Of a stretch of 64,000 bases of DNA, positions 35,461 through 44,730 are shown piece by piece. Position 1 is the stretch's first letter; each line of letters begins with the position of its first letter. Origin of the DNA: an uncultured Christensenellaceae bacterium. Lineage in GTDB: Bacteria; Bacillota; Clostridia; Christensenellales; UBA3700. The notes below the pieces were generated by a model, which was not told the DNA's origin, searched no databases, and saw only the letters and a list, made by a program, of their open reading frames with translations. The DNA lies in NCBI GenBank assembly GCA_910587685.1, contig CAJUMY010000003.1, forward strand, positions 70,935-134,934, in the 5' to 3' direction. Position numbers and translations under genes: made by a program.

Positions 35461-35658
35461 TTAGATGAACCAAACGCTTTCGGCAAGCTCTTCATAACAA
35501 TCTTTTTCTCTATCCGATGAAAAATTTATTTCTTCGAACTCGTCGCCGTACTCTTCTCTCATAAAGAATCGTAGTTCGCGAACATCTTCAAAATCGTATT
35601 CTCTGCATATCCTGTCAATAGCTCTCTTCTGTTCTTTAGTAAATATCGACTTTCTCAT
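35461..35658 (-). CDS. Small charged protein, 65 residues
   Basis: Unrecognised. Rich in Glu, Asp, Arg and aromatic residues (KEQKRAIDRICREYDFEDVR, then FFMREEYGDEF), likely helical and soluble, no signal peptide. GAGGAG lies five bases before ATG and overlaps the stop codon of the 20-residue hydrophobic ORF upstream, so the two are translationally coupled. A role as partner or antitoxin of that peptide is only a suggestion. Confidence 0.7.
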   Translation of the reverse strand: MRKSIFTKEQKRAIDRICREYDFEDVRELRFFMREEYGDEFEEINFSSDREKDCYEELAESVWFI

Positions 35659-35667
35659 AACATCTCC

Positions 35668-35730
35668 TCAACGGTACTTTGACATCAGACTATCAAAAAA
35701 CGTGACTATGAATACTATTATCGCTACCAT
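35668..35730 (-). CDS. 20-residue hydrophobic peptide
   Basis: ATG at 35730 preceded by AAAGGAGAGG encodes MVAIIVFIVTFFDSLMSKYR and stops at TGA 35668-35670. Eleven of the first twelve residues are hydrophobic or Thr, followed by a short charged tail: a membrane peptide pattern as in type I toxins or regulatory leader peptides. The stop codon overlaps the SD of the 65-residue gene. Too short for homology-based naming. Confidence 0.5.
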   Translation of the reverse strand: MVAIIVFIVTFFDSLMSKYR

Positions 35731-35788
35731 TCTTTTCCTCTCCTTTGTTCTTACGCAATACATTTTATATTTTAATTATGCAATATAA

Positions 35789-35810
35789 AATATGACATTT
35801 CGGTCATATT
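35789..35810. repeat. Inverted repeat upstream of the small-peptide pair
   Basis: AATATGAC-atttcg-GTCATATT, perfect 8-bp arms, 59 bp upstream of the peptide start. On the minus strand it is followed by TTTAT. It may be an operator or a weak terminator. Confidence 0.5.
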
Positions 35811-35881
35811 GAAAAAATTTATAAAAAATTTTTCTGCAACGGTTTTTATCGATCGTAAAAACAAATAGAAATATATGCAAA

Positions 35882-35915
35882 CAAAAAACGCAACCTTGAT
35901 AAAAGATCGCGTTTT
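35882..35915 (-). terminator. Intrinsic terminator after the ABC-F gene
   Basis: On the minus strand AAAACGCGATC pairs with GGTTGCGTTTT around nine bases and runs into TTTTTTG. Confidence 0.8.
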
Positions 35916-35933
35916 AACGATTTTAACGTTTGA

Positions 35934-37499
35934 TCACCAGTACTTGAATTCCGCGTCTTCTATATCGAAAACGTCTGTAACGAGCCCTTCGGCGAATTCC
36001 TGCTCATGGCTCACGAGAATTATCGCTCCCTGATATGACTTCAGCGATTCTTTAAGCGAATCCTTCGCCTTGACGTCGAGATGATTGGTAGGCTCGTCCA
36101 GTATCAATATATTGCTGTCGCGTTGCATCATGACGCACAGCTTGATCCTGACCTGCTCTCCTCCGCTGAGGAGCGAAACGGGCTTCGTCGACATCTCCTT
36201 CTTTATTCCCACTCTGGCGAGCTGATTGCGGCACTCTTTCTGTCCCATCTTCGGGAATATCTCGTTAAGATAGGTTATTCCCGTATAGTCGGTATCCTTA
36301 AAGTTAAGATCCTGTTCGAGATATCCGATTTTGGAATTGACGTGAAAATGCGTTTCTCCTCCGAGCTTCGGCACTATACCTAGGAGCGTCTTGATGAGCG
36401 TTGACTTGCCTATTCCGTTAGTTCCCCTTATCCATAGTTTCGTATCGCTCTTCATATGTATGTTAATGGGCGGTAATAGCTGTCTTTCGTAACCTATCTT
36501 GAGATCCTTGACGACCAGCATATCGTTGGTGTGCAGCATAGCGTACGGAAAAGAAAATTCGGCGTCCTCGAAAGTTACGGGTTTATTCATAACGTCTATC
36601 CTATCGAGCATCTTTTTACGGCTGTTAGCCATGCCCGCCGTCGCGGCGCGCGCCTTGTTCTTCGCTATATATTCCTCCATCTTCTTTATCTCACGCTGTT
36701 GGCGTTCGTACGCTTCCGCGTATTGCTTACTGTTCATCTCGTGCTGTTCGACAAAAGAATTATAGTTGCCCGAATATCTCCTTATTTCTCCGTTTTCGAC
36801 GTTGATAATGAGTTTGCACGTATCGTTAAGAAATTTCGTATCGTGCGATACTAATAGGAAGGTCCCTTCGAACTCATTCAAATATTTCGTCAGCCAGTCG
36901 ATATGCTCTATATCGAGGAAGTTCGTCGGCTCGTCGAGAAGCATAACGTCGAGTTTCTCGAGCAGCAGTTTTGCGAGCATAAGTTTTGCCCTCTGTCCGC
37001 CGCTAAGCGTTCCTACCAGAGTATCGTACCCGAATATATGTATGCCTAAACCGTTGGCTACCTTCTTGATAGTCGCCTCAATATCGTAAAATCCCGAACG
37101 CTCGAGTTCTTCGTTCATCTTCGCGCTGCGATTGATGAGAGTGTCGAGCCTATCCATATCGTCGCCGACCTCCGACATCTCCTCGTAAAGTTTTTCAAGT
37201 CTCTCGTTGAGAGCGAAAAGATAGTCGAACGCGCCCTTCAAGTATTCCATTACGCTGAGCGATTTATCAACCGTAGCATGCTGATCGAGATAGCCCCACC
37301 GTATACCGCTGAGCCACTTCACTTCGCCTGCATCCTGCATCACGCGTCCGGCTATAATATTCATGAACGTCGACTTGCCGGCGCCGTTGAGTCCGACTAT
37401 GCCAGCGTGTTCGCCGTTATTTATCTTGAGCTCGGCGTCTTCGAAAAGAACCTTGCTGTCATACATATGAGTAAGTCCGTTAATACTGAGTACGCTCAT
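35934..37499 (-). CDS. ABC-F family ATPase (ribosome-associated)
   Basis: 521 residues with two ABC ATPase domains and no membrane segments. Domain 1: Walker A GLNGAGKST, signature LSGGQRAKLMLAKLL, Walker B VMLLDEPTNFLD. Linker: EQHEMNSKQYAEAYERQQRE and KKMEEYIAKNKARAATAGMA, the P-site tRNA interaction motif region. Domain 2: Walker A GTNGIGKST, signature LSGGEQVRIKL, LILDEPTNHLD. It acts on the ribosome as a translation factor; the EttA/YbiT/YkpA-like versus antibiotic-resistance type cannot be decided, though the length and N-terminus fit the YbiT/YkpA group. SD GAGGTG upstream; own promoter likely. Confidence 0.92.
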   Translation of the reverse strand: MSVLSINGLTHMYDSKVLFEDAELKINNGEHAGIVGLNGAGKSTFMNIIAGRVMQDAGEVKWLSGIRWGYLDQHATVDKSLSVMEYLKGAFDYLFALNERLEKLYEEMSEVGDDMDRLDTLINRSAKMNEELERSGFYDIEATIKKVANGLGIHIFGYDTLVGTLSGGQRAKLMLAKLLLEKLDVMLLDEPTNFLDIEHIDWLTKYLNEFEGTFLLVSHDTKFLNDTCKLIINVENGEIRRYSGNYNSFVEQHEMNSKQYAEAYERQQREIKKMEEYIAKNKARAATAGMANSRKKMLDRIDVMNKPVTFEDAEFSFPYAMLHTNDMLVVKDLKIGYERQLLPPINIHMKSDTKLWIRGTNGIGKSTLIKTLLGIVPKLGGETHFHVNSKIGYLEQDLNFKDTDYTGITYLNEIFPKMGQKECRNQLARVGIKKEMSTKPVSLLSGGEQVRIKLCVMMQRDSNILILDEPTNHLDVKAKDSLKESLKSYQGAIILVSHEQEFAEGLVTDVFDIEDAEFKYW

Positions 37500-37525
37500 T
37501 GTAACACCTCTTTGAAATATGTATC

Positions 37526-37555
37526 ATTCTATCATACGGCGGCATATCTTGGCAA
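37526..37555 (-). promoter_or_regulatory. Possible promoter of the ABC-F gene
   Basis: The minus strand has TTGCCA (37550-37555), 18 bases, TAGAAT (37526-37531), in the 60-bp gap after the S51 peptidase gene. Confidence 0.5.
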
Positions 37556-37559
37556 GCGT

Positions 37560-38204
37560 TTATACTTGGCTCGCCGTAACGCTGCCGACGCGCTCGCCGT
37601 CTTCAAATACGATAGCTTCGTTCGCCAAAACGTATACGGTATCCTCGCCGTTAAAGACTTTTTCCGCGGCTTCTTTCCTCTTTATCTCGTCGGCATGACA
37701 AACTATATTTTTATCAACGAGCGATATTCCATTCACCCTGCAATATTCGTCGCTCTCTCCTCTCTCTAGCATATAGTCGCTCAAAGATTCGGCAAAGAGA
37801 TACATCGCTCCCGCGCTGTTGCCTGCGATAACGGCGCCCCTCTCGTACGCCGCCTTAACGAGCTCCCCTATTCCCATACTCGAAAATTCGTCTATCATAT
37901 ATTTATAATCGCCGCCGCCGATATATATAATATCGGCTTTAGATAATTTTTCCGCTATTCTGTCTCGGTTCATTTCGCCGTTTTTATACAGTACAACGTC
38001 GGCTTTGCACTTGAGTTTAGAAAACGCCTTAAAAAAACTGTTCGTATAAGGTTTCGACTCATGGCTCGCTTGCGGAAGAAAGACGGCGTACGGCTTGTTC
38101 TTTCCCTCTGCAAAAGCGTTACGCTCGACAAGCGAAACTATACGCTCGTTGATCTCTCCTTGTCCTCTCAGTTCTCCGCCGCCTACCGCTACTATTCTCT
38201 TCAT
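37560..38204 (-). CDS. Peptidase S51 family protein (PepE/cyanophycinase-like)
   Basis: 214 residues. The nucleophile Ser lies in AVIAGNSAGAMYLF, the family's G-x-S-A-G-A elbow, preceded by IIYIGGGDYKYMI, typical of dipeptidase E relatives. A later CHADEIKRKEAA may supply the His. Likely a cytoplasmic Ser hydrolase cleaving Asp-containing dipeptides, as PepE does; substrate not certain. ATG 38204 has AGGAGG upstream. Confidence 0.85.
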   Translation of the reverse strand: MKRIVAVGGGELRGQGEINERIVSLVERNAFAEGKNKPYAVFLPQASHESKPYTNSFFKAFSKLKCKADVVLYKNGEMNRDRIAEKLSKADIIYIGGGDYKYMIDEFSSMGIGELVKAAYERGAVIAGNSAGAMYLFAESLSDYMLERGESDEYCRVNGISLVDKNIVCHADEIKRKEAAEKVFNGEDTVYVLANEAIVFEDGERVGSVTASQV

Positions 38205-38358
38205 AAAGTCCTCCTTTTAATGATCTTATGCCAAAACAAGATCGCGATCGATATCCAAAAAATACGCGTGATTTTTGTCCGACGCATAAGTTCAAATCAA
38301 ACAGCGCTTTTTATTAAAGCAAGCGTGTTTAGCGTATCCGAATACTTTACTATATTAA

Positions 38359-38385
38359 GATAGTATCCCCATAAGAGATACTATC
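38359..38385. repeat. Inverted repeat between the S51 and DUF4380-like genes
   Basis: GATAGTATC-cccataaga-GATACTATC, perfect 9-bp arms, 40 bp past the stop of the DUF4380-like gene. It lacks a good T-run on the minus strand. It may be a terminator or an operator of the S51 gene. Confidence 0.5.
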
Positions 38386-38424
38386 GTTATGCGTTCATAT
38401 TTCGTTAGAATCAGGTTTTCACCT

Positions 38425-39339
38425 TTATACTTTTATCTTGCCTGAGATCTCCGCGTACTCTTTCGAATCGGGAGAATATATTCTCCACTTTTCAGTATGC
38501 GTCGCGCTATCGCCTGCGCTCAACGTATACATCGGAGAGAGCGACTCTATCTCGGTCATTCTAAAGGACGTATATATCTCGAGATTGCACATATTGTCGG
38601 GATATTTGACGCCGCTTGCGAACGGCGCGAAACTCTTTTCGAACATACCGAACGAATATACCTCGTACGCCTTTCCTATCGGCGAAAGAGTGCCGATCTT
38701 GAGATTATTATCGCTGTCTACGGAAGCGTCCTGCTTTATTACGAACGCGTCGTTCCTCAAGTCAAACCTTTCGTCGCGAACGTTATCGTAACTCCAAAGC
38801 ACGAGATTTCTGTTCGAAAGCCAGCCTGTATCTTCGGCGCTGAGCGGTACGTAAGCTATACCGTTCGGAGCGGTAACGGTGAGCGCCCACAGCGAACACT
38901 CCATTTTCTCGCCGCCGACCTTATCGAATCTATGCTCGAGCGTTATCTCGCCGTCGTCCGACATTGTTATCTTGACGCTCTTTTTGAGCCCTGTCATCTT
39001 CTCCGCGGCAGAGGTAAATACTGCGCCGTTGTCGATATACTCAACGTCTACGGGATAGTTATCGGGAGCATAAGTCGCAAATTCCTCTTCCGACTTCCAA
39101 AGTCTGTGTCCGCCGTATATATGCCAGCTTTCGCCGCTCTTAAAGTTCTTATCAAAGTATTCGCCGCCAAGATTGATAGCGTCGTTGATATCCTCGTACA
39201 TAAAGTTACTGCCGCCCTTAAAGCCCAGATATATAACTCTCGGACCTATATCCGTCGTGACCTTTAGCTCGGTTTTGCCGTTAGTGATATTCACCACGTT
39301 GCCGAATATAGAATACGTCTCTTTACTTACCGTGACCAT
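38425..39339 (-). CDS. DUF4380-like protein (galactose mutarotase-like fold)
   Basis: 304 residues, no signal peptide. The N-terminal strand pairs (NVVNITNGKTELKVTTDIGPRVIYLGFKGG), the GHRLWKSEE segment near residue 78, TLEHRFDKVGG, WALTVTAPNG, and YSFGMFEKSFAPF resemble DUF4380 proteins, which share the supersandwich of aldose epimerases. Sugar binding is therefore likely, but catalytic residues are not clear. ATG 39339 has GGAG at normal spacing. Confidence 0.65.
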   Translation of the reverse strand: MVTVSKETYSIFGNVVNITNGKTELKVTTDIGPRVIYLGFKGGSNFMYEDINDAINLGGEYFDKNFKSGESWHIYGGHRLWKSEEEFATYAPDNYPVDVEYIDNGAVFTSAAEKMTGLKKSVKITMSDDGEITLEHRFDKVGGEKMECSLWALTVTAPNGIAYVPLSAEDTGWLSNRNLVLWSYDNVRDERFDLRNDAFVIKQDASVDSDNNLKIGTLSPIGKAYEVYSFGMFEKSFAPFASGVKYPDNMCNLEIYTSFRMTEIESLSPMYTLSAGDSATHTEKWRIYSPDSKEYAEISGKIKV

Positions 39340-39443
39340 TTCATATCTCCTTTGAAGACGCCTTATAACGTCTTCCGTTAACGCGTCATAATATAGTTAT
39401 ATCTATTATACCATCTCTTCTTTTTATTGTAAATAGCGAAAAC

Positions 39444-39473
39444 AAAAAAGAGACCGCAAAATTGCGATCTCTT
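39444..39473 (-). terminator. Intrinsic terminator after the lipoprotein gene
   Basis: On the minus strand AGAGATCGC and GCGGTCTCT pair around AATTTT and are followed by six T. Confidence 0.9.
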
Positions 39474-39505
39474 GATTTGTTTCGTATCAAATTATTCAGT
39501 CGTTC

Positions 39506-40678
39506 TCAGTAAACGTACGAAGAATTAATGCTGACGTTGATATTAGTAGAAAGTCCGTCTGCAAGAACAGCATTTATGATGCCGTCAAGACCGTCGGGCA
39601 ACGAGAAGTTCGGAATAAGCGCCGGAAGCATATCGTTAAGCACCTTACCGAGCATAGTTGCGCTGATAGTTACTCTCATGGTATCGCTGATCTGCATCTT
39701 GTTGATCTTCCAAGCGTCTGCATCCTTGTCGAACTTGAGATCCATATTCATCTTCACCGTACCGAAGTCGATAAGAGTACTAAGACCCTCTTTTACGTCG
39801 GTAGTTCCGAGAAGCGGCATCAAAATAGTCTCGGTCAAGTGTATCTGCTCTTCCTGATCAATATACTTATCCGCATAAGCGTCTACTGCGGTCTGAGCTA
39901 TACCGAATACTCTGTCGAGATTAGCGGGAGCTTCGGAAGTGATCTTGTTACCGCTCTTGTTGACCGTAACGGTGCCGAAATCAAAGAGCGAAAGCGACAA
40001 ATAGTTATCGTCGATGAACTTCTTTATCTTCTTGTCGAGCTGAGCGTCGTCGCTGTACTCTGCGAGCGGAGCAAGAAGATCTGCAACGTTCTCATCGAGC
40101 TTGATCTCGGTGGGTTTGTATATAGCGCCGAGCGGATTGCCGTCGCCGTCCTTAAGGAAACTAAGCTGATTACCGCTCTTATCCTTAACTTCGTTAAGTC
40201 CGTAAATCGTAAGATTCGTGAGTTTAGCGCGAGTCTTGTTATAAGAAAGACCTACTTCGAATCTAACTTTCGAAAGATTAGCGATAGCGGTCGGGTCGAT
40301 ATTCGGAGCGCCTTGGATACCTGCCAAAACACCGCTGAGGATGTTAGCGATCGAACCGTAAAGCTCTGCCTGAATATTGCTGACCTTAGCGCTGACGTTA
40401 AGCTCGTTGTTCTTAACTTCTCTGATGATATTGATGTCGACATTGTTGAGCCTGATACCGCCCATAGTGCTTATTTTAATATCAATGCCGCCTATCTTGA
40501 TGTCGTCGGTAATAGTCTTGGTCTCTGCGTCGGACTCGATGAATCCTTCCTGCAACGTGCTGATAGCCTCCTCGCCCTTAAGCGGAGTTCCGCCGGAACA
40601 AGCAACCATACACAGCATAGCTACTGCAAGAACCAACGCTACCGCGAGCATCAAAACTTTGCTCATTTTTTTACTCAT
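39506..40678 (-). CDS. Lipoprotein of unknown function
   Basis: 390 residues. The signal peptide (KKMSKVLMLAVALVLAVAML) ends in a lipobox CMVAC, so lipidation at Cys 28 and display on the outer face of the membrane are expected. The mature part is rich in beta strand-like alternation and has no Cys. Segments such as GIDIKISTMGGIRLNNVDINI and FGTVKMNMDLKFDKDADAWKI look like curved sheets of lipid-binding lipoproteins, but I do not recognise a family. AGGAGG lies 11 bases before ATG. It stands alone upstream of its own terminator. Confidence 0.8.
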   Translation of the reverse strand: MSKKMSKVLMLAVALVLAVAMLCMVACSGGTPLKGEEAISTLQEGFIESDAETKTITDDIKIGGIDIKISTMGGIRLNNVDINIIREVKNNELNVSAKVSNIQAELYGSIANILSGVLAGIQGAPNIDPTAIANLSKVRFEVGLSYNKTRAKLTNLTIYGLNEVKDKSGNQLSFLKDGDGNPLGAIYKPTEIKLDENVADLLAPLAEYSDDAQLDKKIKKFIDDNYLSLSLFDFGTVTVNKSGNKITSEAPANLDRVFGIAQTAVDAYADKYIDQEEQIHLTETILMPLLGTTDVKEGLSTLIDFGTVKMNMDLKFDKDADAWKINKMQISDTMRVTISATMLGKVLNDMLPALIPNFSLPDGLDGIINAVLADGLSTNINVSINSSYVY

Positions 40679-40875
40679 AACGAATAATTCCTCCTAAAAG
40701 AATTTGATTTTTATTATTTATATTTTATATCCAAATGATTTTAATGTCAATACAAATCGAACGAATTAACGTATCTTAAATATTTCTTAATCTTTATTTT
40801 ACATATGCTGATACGTTTGCCGTTATATTAAGAAATATATTTTCCTTAATTCGCCGATTTCAAATTTATTTAATA

Positions 40876-42435
40876 TTATTTTTTACTTACAGCAGGATGA
40901 TAGCCTTCCTTTTCGAGGAATTTTATCTCCATGTTTATATTATTTACGAATTCTTGGTTATTACGCGTCTTGACAAGCATTTGTATGAGATTTTCTGCGG
41001 CGTCCTGATTTTCGCCGTCCGCAAGGAGCCTTCTCATGCCCATAACGCCGTAGTATTCGTTCTCGCTAAGGAGCAGTTCTTCTCTTCTCGTGCCGCTCTT
41101 GTTGAGATCGACAGCGGGGAATATTCTCTTTTCGGAGAGCTTTCTGTCAAGGTGTATCTCCATATTGCCCGTACCCTTGAACTCCTCGTATATGACGTCG
41201 TCCATCCTGCTGCCGGTATCGACTAGCGCGGTAGCTATTATTGTTAGACTTCCGCCGTTCTCGATATTACGCGCCGCTCCGAAAAATCTCTTTGGCGAAT
41301 GCAGCGCGCCGGGGTCTATACCTCCAGAAAGAGTCCTTCCCGTCGGCGGTATCGTAAGGTTATACGCTCTTGCGAGTCTCGTTAAGGAATCCATTATGAC
41401 GACGACGTCCTTCCCCATCTCGACGCTTCGCTTCGCCCTCTCGATGAGTAGTTCCGCGCTCTTAGCATGGTGGTCGGGAGTCTCGTCGAACGTCGAATAT
41501 ATGACTGTGCCGTTTATCGACCTCTTCATATCGGTGACCTCTTCGGGACGCTCGTCTACGAGAAGAACGTACATCTCGACTTCGGGATAATTGGCGGTTA
41601 TCGCGTTGGCGATGAGCTTGAGAAGGGTGGTCTTGCCGGCTTTCGGCGGCGAAACTATCATAGCCCTCTGTCCTTTTCCGATAGGAGCGATAAGATCGAT
41701 ACACCTTATTGCGAAATCGTTCTTTCTTCCTGCGTTCTCGAGTTTGAATCTCTCGTTCGGATATATCGGTATAAGATTATCGAAATTGGGGCGGCTCTTG
41801 AGATTGAACGGAGGCAAACCGTTGACTTCCGTTACCTTGAACACTGCCGGCTGGCGGTTGTCCTGAAGCATTCTCGTCTGTCCTTTTACGTGATCGCCCT
41901 TTCTAAGTCCCAACATTTTGATGAGTTTTTGCGGTACATATGCGTCGTTTTTACTGTTTTCGCAATTCTCCGCCCTCAAAAATCCATAGCCGTCCTGAAG
42001 TATCTCGAGCCAACCTTCTCTCTCCATAGAGCTCTCTTCTGCCTCTTCTGCGCTATCCGATTTTAACTCCTCTTTCCCCTGTCCGTAATAGGCGTTGTTT
42101 CTGCCGCGCGGCGGCTCTGAGACGTTGTCCGCTACGGAAACGAGCGTCGATACGGGTTCCGCGGTTATCGGCTCGTCGGCCTTGTCTATATCTATAAGAC
42201 GCGTGCCGCCGTCCGCCGACGTTACTATCTTGATAGTCTTGGGAGGACGTCCTCGCTTTGTCTTATTCTCCTCGGGTTTTATCTTTCCCGACTGGATGTC
42301 CAAAATAGTCTGAATAAGATCGGCTTTATTCGCCGTAGTCGGCGACTTCGCTCCCATTTCTCTGCCCAAGGTACGAAGTTCGAAAATACCGAGATTCTCA
42401 AGTTCTTCCTTAGTATAAGTAATATTGGTTGCCAT
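40876..42435 (-). CDS. rho: Transcription termination factor Rho
   Basis: About 519 residues. N-terminal SAP-like helix domain (YTKEELENLGIFELRTLGRE), an insertion of low complexity with an AT-hook-like KRGRPPK, the cold-shock RNA-binding domain (GWLEILQDGYGFLR, then DAYVPQKLIK), and the hexameric ATPase core with Walker A SPPKAGKTTL, DERPEEVTDM, VVIMDSLTRLARAYN and the secondary RNA-binding site GGIDPGALHSPKRF. A longer frame begins at 42456, but ATG 42435 (MATNITYT) has AAGGAG seven bases upstream. Confidence 0.97.
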   Translation of the reverse strand: MATNITYTKEELENLGIFELRTLGREMGAKSPTTANKADLIQTILDIQSGKIKPEENKTKRGRPPKTIKIVTSADGGTRLIDIDKADEPITAEPVSTLVSVADNVSEPPRGRNNAYYGQGKEELKSDSAEEAEESSMEREGWLEILQDGYGFLRAENCENSKNDAYVPQKLIKMLGLRKGDHVKGQTRMLQDNRQPAVFKVTEVNGLPPFNLKSRPNFDNLIPIYPNERFKLENAGRKNDFAIRCIDLIAPIGKGQRAMIVSPPKAGKTTLLKLIANAITANYPEVEMYVLLVDERPEEVTDMKRSINGTVIYSTFDETPDHHAKSAELLIERAKRSVEMGKDVVVIMDSLTRLARAYNLTIPPTGRTLSGGIDPGALHSPKRFFGAARNIENGGSLTIIATALVDTGSRMDDVIYEEFKGTGNMEIHLDRKLSEKRIFPAVDLNKSGTRREELLLSENEYYGVMGMRRLLADGENQDAAENLIQMLVKTRNNQEFVNNINMEIKFLEKEGYHPAVSKK

Positions 42436-42649
42436 ACTGTAACTCCTTTGCGTCAAACGACGCTTCCTACTCGTAAGAATAGCATATTAAAAATCAATGA
42501 AATAAACAAACAAAACATCAGATCGAATTTTAACAAAATGTCTCATTGTGTCGAAATTCATCGTAATTACTATAAAATATCGTTATATCCGTAAATCTTC
42601 CCTAAACCGAACAATAAAAATATATACAAAATATTTGATTTAATGCAGC

Positions 42650-42673
42650 GGTAAGGAAATTATTTTCCTTACC
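42650..42673. terminator. Perfect hairpin after the UPF0173 gene
   Basis: GGTAAGGAAA-ttat-TTTCCTTACC lies 10 bp past the stop codon at 42683. The minus strand has no T-run after it, the plus strand only TTATT. It marks a transcript end but is not a textbook terminator. Confidence 0.5.
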
Positions 42674-42682
42674 TTATTCGCA

Positions 42683-43327
42683 TTATTTTTCAAGAACTAT
42701 AACTTTGGTCGAATCGCTGTCGAATCTTCTGTCGAACTCTATCGTGTTGCTGCCGGCATATACTATCGCCTCGTCGTCGAAAAGCCGCAGAAAATCATCA
42801 AGCCTGTCTATATCCATATCGCTATCGCGCGTCTTGTAGTGCATCGGAATAACTATATCCGGCATGATGAGGTCGACGTAATTCTTCGCCTCCTCAGCAT
42901 CTATCGTATAGTTCCCTCCGACGGGGATAAGCAATACGTTGACAGAACCGAGCGCCTCTACGAAAGATATCTGACATTCCTCTCCTATATCACCGAGATG
43001 ACATATATCGACGCCGTCCATACCTATCGTAAATACGCGGTTTTCTCCGCGTTTTGCTCCTTGCTTGCGGTCATGGTAGCTCCTTAACGAAGCTATATGT
43101 ACGCCGTCTATCTCGAACGCGCCTATACTGTCAAGCACTATAGGCTCGCCCTCGATCCTATCCAAAGCGTCGTGATCATTGTGCGAATGACTGACGGTGA
43201 CTATATCCGCCTTTACTTTCGGCATTTCGTAACCGACTATTTTCGCATCGTAAGGATCGGTCACAACGACCGCGCCGGTTGACTCTTCGAGCCTGAACGA
43301 GGAGTGTCCCAGCCATGTAATCTTCAT
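42683..43327 (-). CDS. UPF0173-type metal-dependent hydrolase (metallo-beta-lactamase fold)
   Basis: 214 residues. Starts MKITWLGHSSFRLE, a signature of UPF0173 proteins; metal-binding HSHNDHDALD is the H-x-H-x-D-H site, with further ligands in HLGDIGEE and IPMHYKT. Cytoplasmic, substrate unknown. Two adjacent ATGs occur; the second, five bases after GGAGG, is preferred. It is separate from rho by about 250 A+T-rich bases. Confidence 0.92.
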   Translation of the reverse strand: MKITWLGHSSFRLEESTGAVVVTDPYDAKIVGYEMPKVKADIVTVSHSHNDHDALDRIEGEPIVLDSIGAFEIDGVHIASLRSYHDRKQGAKRGENRVFTIGMDGVDICHLGDIGEECQISFVEALGSVNVLLIPVGGNYTIDAEEAKNYVDLIMPDIVIPMHYKTRDSDMDIDRLDDFLRLFDDEAIVYAGSNTIEFDRRFDSDSTKVIVLEK

Positions 43328-43422
43328 CATTACCTCCCGTTAACATATATTATGTAACAACTATAGAGAAGATACCGACGGGAGCCTAATAACCGACTCC
43401 GCGTCCTTCTTCATCCTCTATT

Positions 43423-44589
43423 TTACTTCTTATCGTGGAATTTGTCAATAAGTTCGTTGATTTTATCGTGCGGATCGAGCAGTCCCGAAAGAGACTTGTT
43501 CTGATTGCTTGCCGCGATGATGTAGGCTATGAACTTAGACATATCTGCCTCGACGAACCATTCTTTTTCGCGTAGCGCCGGCGAAACGTATGTAAGATTG
43601 GTGCTGAGAACAGCGGTAAAAAGACCCTTTTTATACGCTTCGTCGAACTTCTCAACGCCCTCCGTGAAGAGACCGTACGTAGCGGTAAGGAATATCTTAT
43701 TACATCCTTTCTCCTTGAGTTCCGTACAGAGTTTGAGTACGGAATCGCCGGTCGCGATGATATCGTCGGCTACGAATATATCCTTTCCCTTAACGTCGTT
43801 ACCGATGTAGTCGTGCGCCACTATCGGATTGCGTCCGTTGACTATCGTCGAATAATCTCTTCTCTTATAGAACATTCCGAGATTGACGCCGAGCACCGAA
43901 GCGTAATAGATATTACGCGACATCGCGCCTTCGTCGGGACTCACTATCATAAACGTATCCTTATCGAGACACATATCGGGGAATCTTCTGAGAAGAGCCT
44001 TTAGTATCTGATAGGTCGGCATAAAGTTATCGAAGCCGACGAGCGGGATAGCGTTCTGAACTCTCGGGTCGTGCGCGTCGAACGTGATGATGTCGGATAC
44101 GCCCATGATCTCGAGTTCTCTGAGCATCTGAGCGCAGTCGAGCGACTCGCGCGCGTTACGTCTATGCTGTCTGCCGCCGTAAAGTATAGGCATAACGACG
44201 GTTATCTTCTTCGCTTTGCCCCCGATAGCCGCTATGATCCTCTTGAGATCGGTATAATGATCGTCGGGAGACATACGGTTCTCGGCGCCGAACATATTGT
44301 AAGTCAACGAATAGTTGCCTACGTCGCAAAGGATATATACGTCCTTTCCTCTCACTGTTTCGTTGATAAGAGCCTTACCGTCGCCCGTCGTGAATCTAGG
44401 GCATTTATTATTGATAAGGAACGTCTTTCTCTCAAAAGACTTGTTACATTTTTTAGCCTCTTGATTGAACCAGTTGACAAGGTAGTAATCTACCTGTTTC
44501 CCCATATTCTCCGCGCTCTGCATCGCAATGATAGCGAGCTCGGACTTGTCTTCGTCAAAATTAAATATTGACTCGAAAAACGGTGCCAT
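43423..44589 (-). CDS. prs: Ribose-phosphate pyrophosphokinase, long divergent type
   Basis: 388 residues; makes PRPP from ribose 5-phosphate and ATP. GGRQHRRNARESLDCAQML and ITFDAHDPRVQNAIP correspond to the PRPP synthetase ATP-site and signature region, and the C-terminal loop VADDIIATGDSVLK corresponds to the PRPP-binding loop, which in classical enzymes reads DDMIDTAGT-like. It is about 70 residues longer than usual Prs, with extra sequence in the first 60 residues and the C-terminal half. Likely the organism's functional enzyme or a second paralogue. GGAGG precedes ATG 44589. Confidence 0.85.
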   Translation of the reverse strand: MAPFFESIFNFDEDKSELAIIAMQSAENMGKQVDYYLVNWFNQEAKKCNKSFERKTFLINNKCPRFTTGDGKALINETVRGKDVYILCDVGNYSLTYNMFGAENRMSPDDHYTDLKRIIAAIGGKAKKITVVMPILYGGRQHRRNARESLDCAQMLRELEIMGVSDIITFDAHDPRVQNAIPLVGFDNFMPTYQILKALLRRFPDMCLDKDTFMIVSPDEGAMSRNIYYASVLGVNLGMFYKRRDYSTIVNGRNPIVAHDYIGNDVKGKDIFVADDIIATGDSVLKLCTELKEKGCNKIFLTATYGLFTEGVEKFDEAYKKGLFTAVLSTNLTYVSPALREKEWFVEADMSKFIAYIIAASNQNKSLSGLLDPHDKINELIDKFHDKK

Positions 44590-44730
44590 TTTAACCTCCG
44601 ATACTTCTTATATGTATATCTGAATTTTATTTTTCAAAAGTTTGCCGACGATACTTATACGATATTGCATATCCTTAACGTATCGCTTTTTCCGACGGGA
44701 AATCTACTTACTCGATGAAGCAATCGTATT

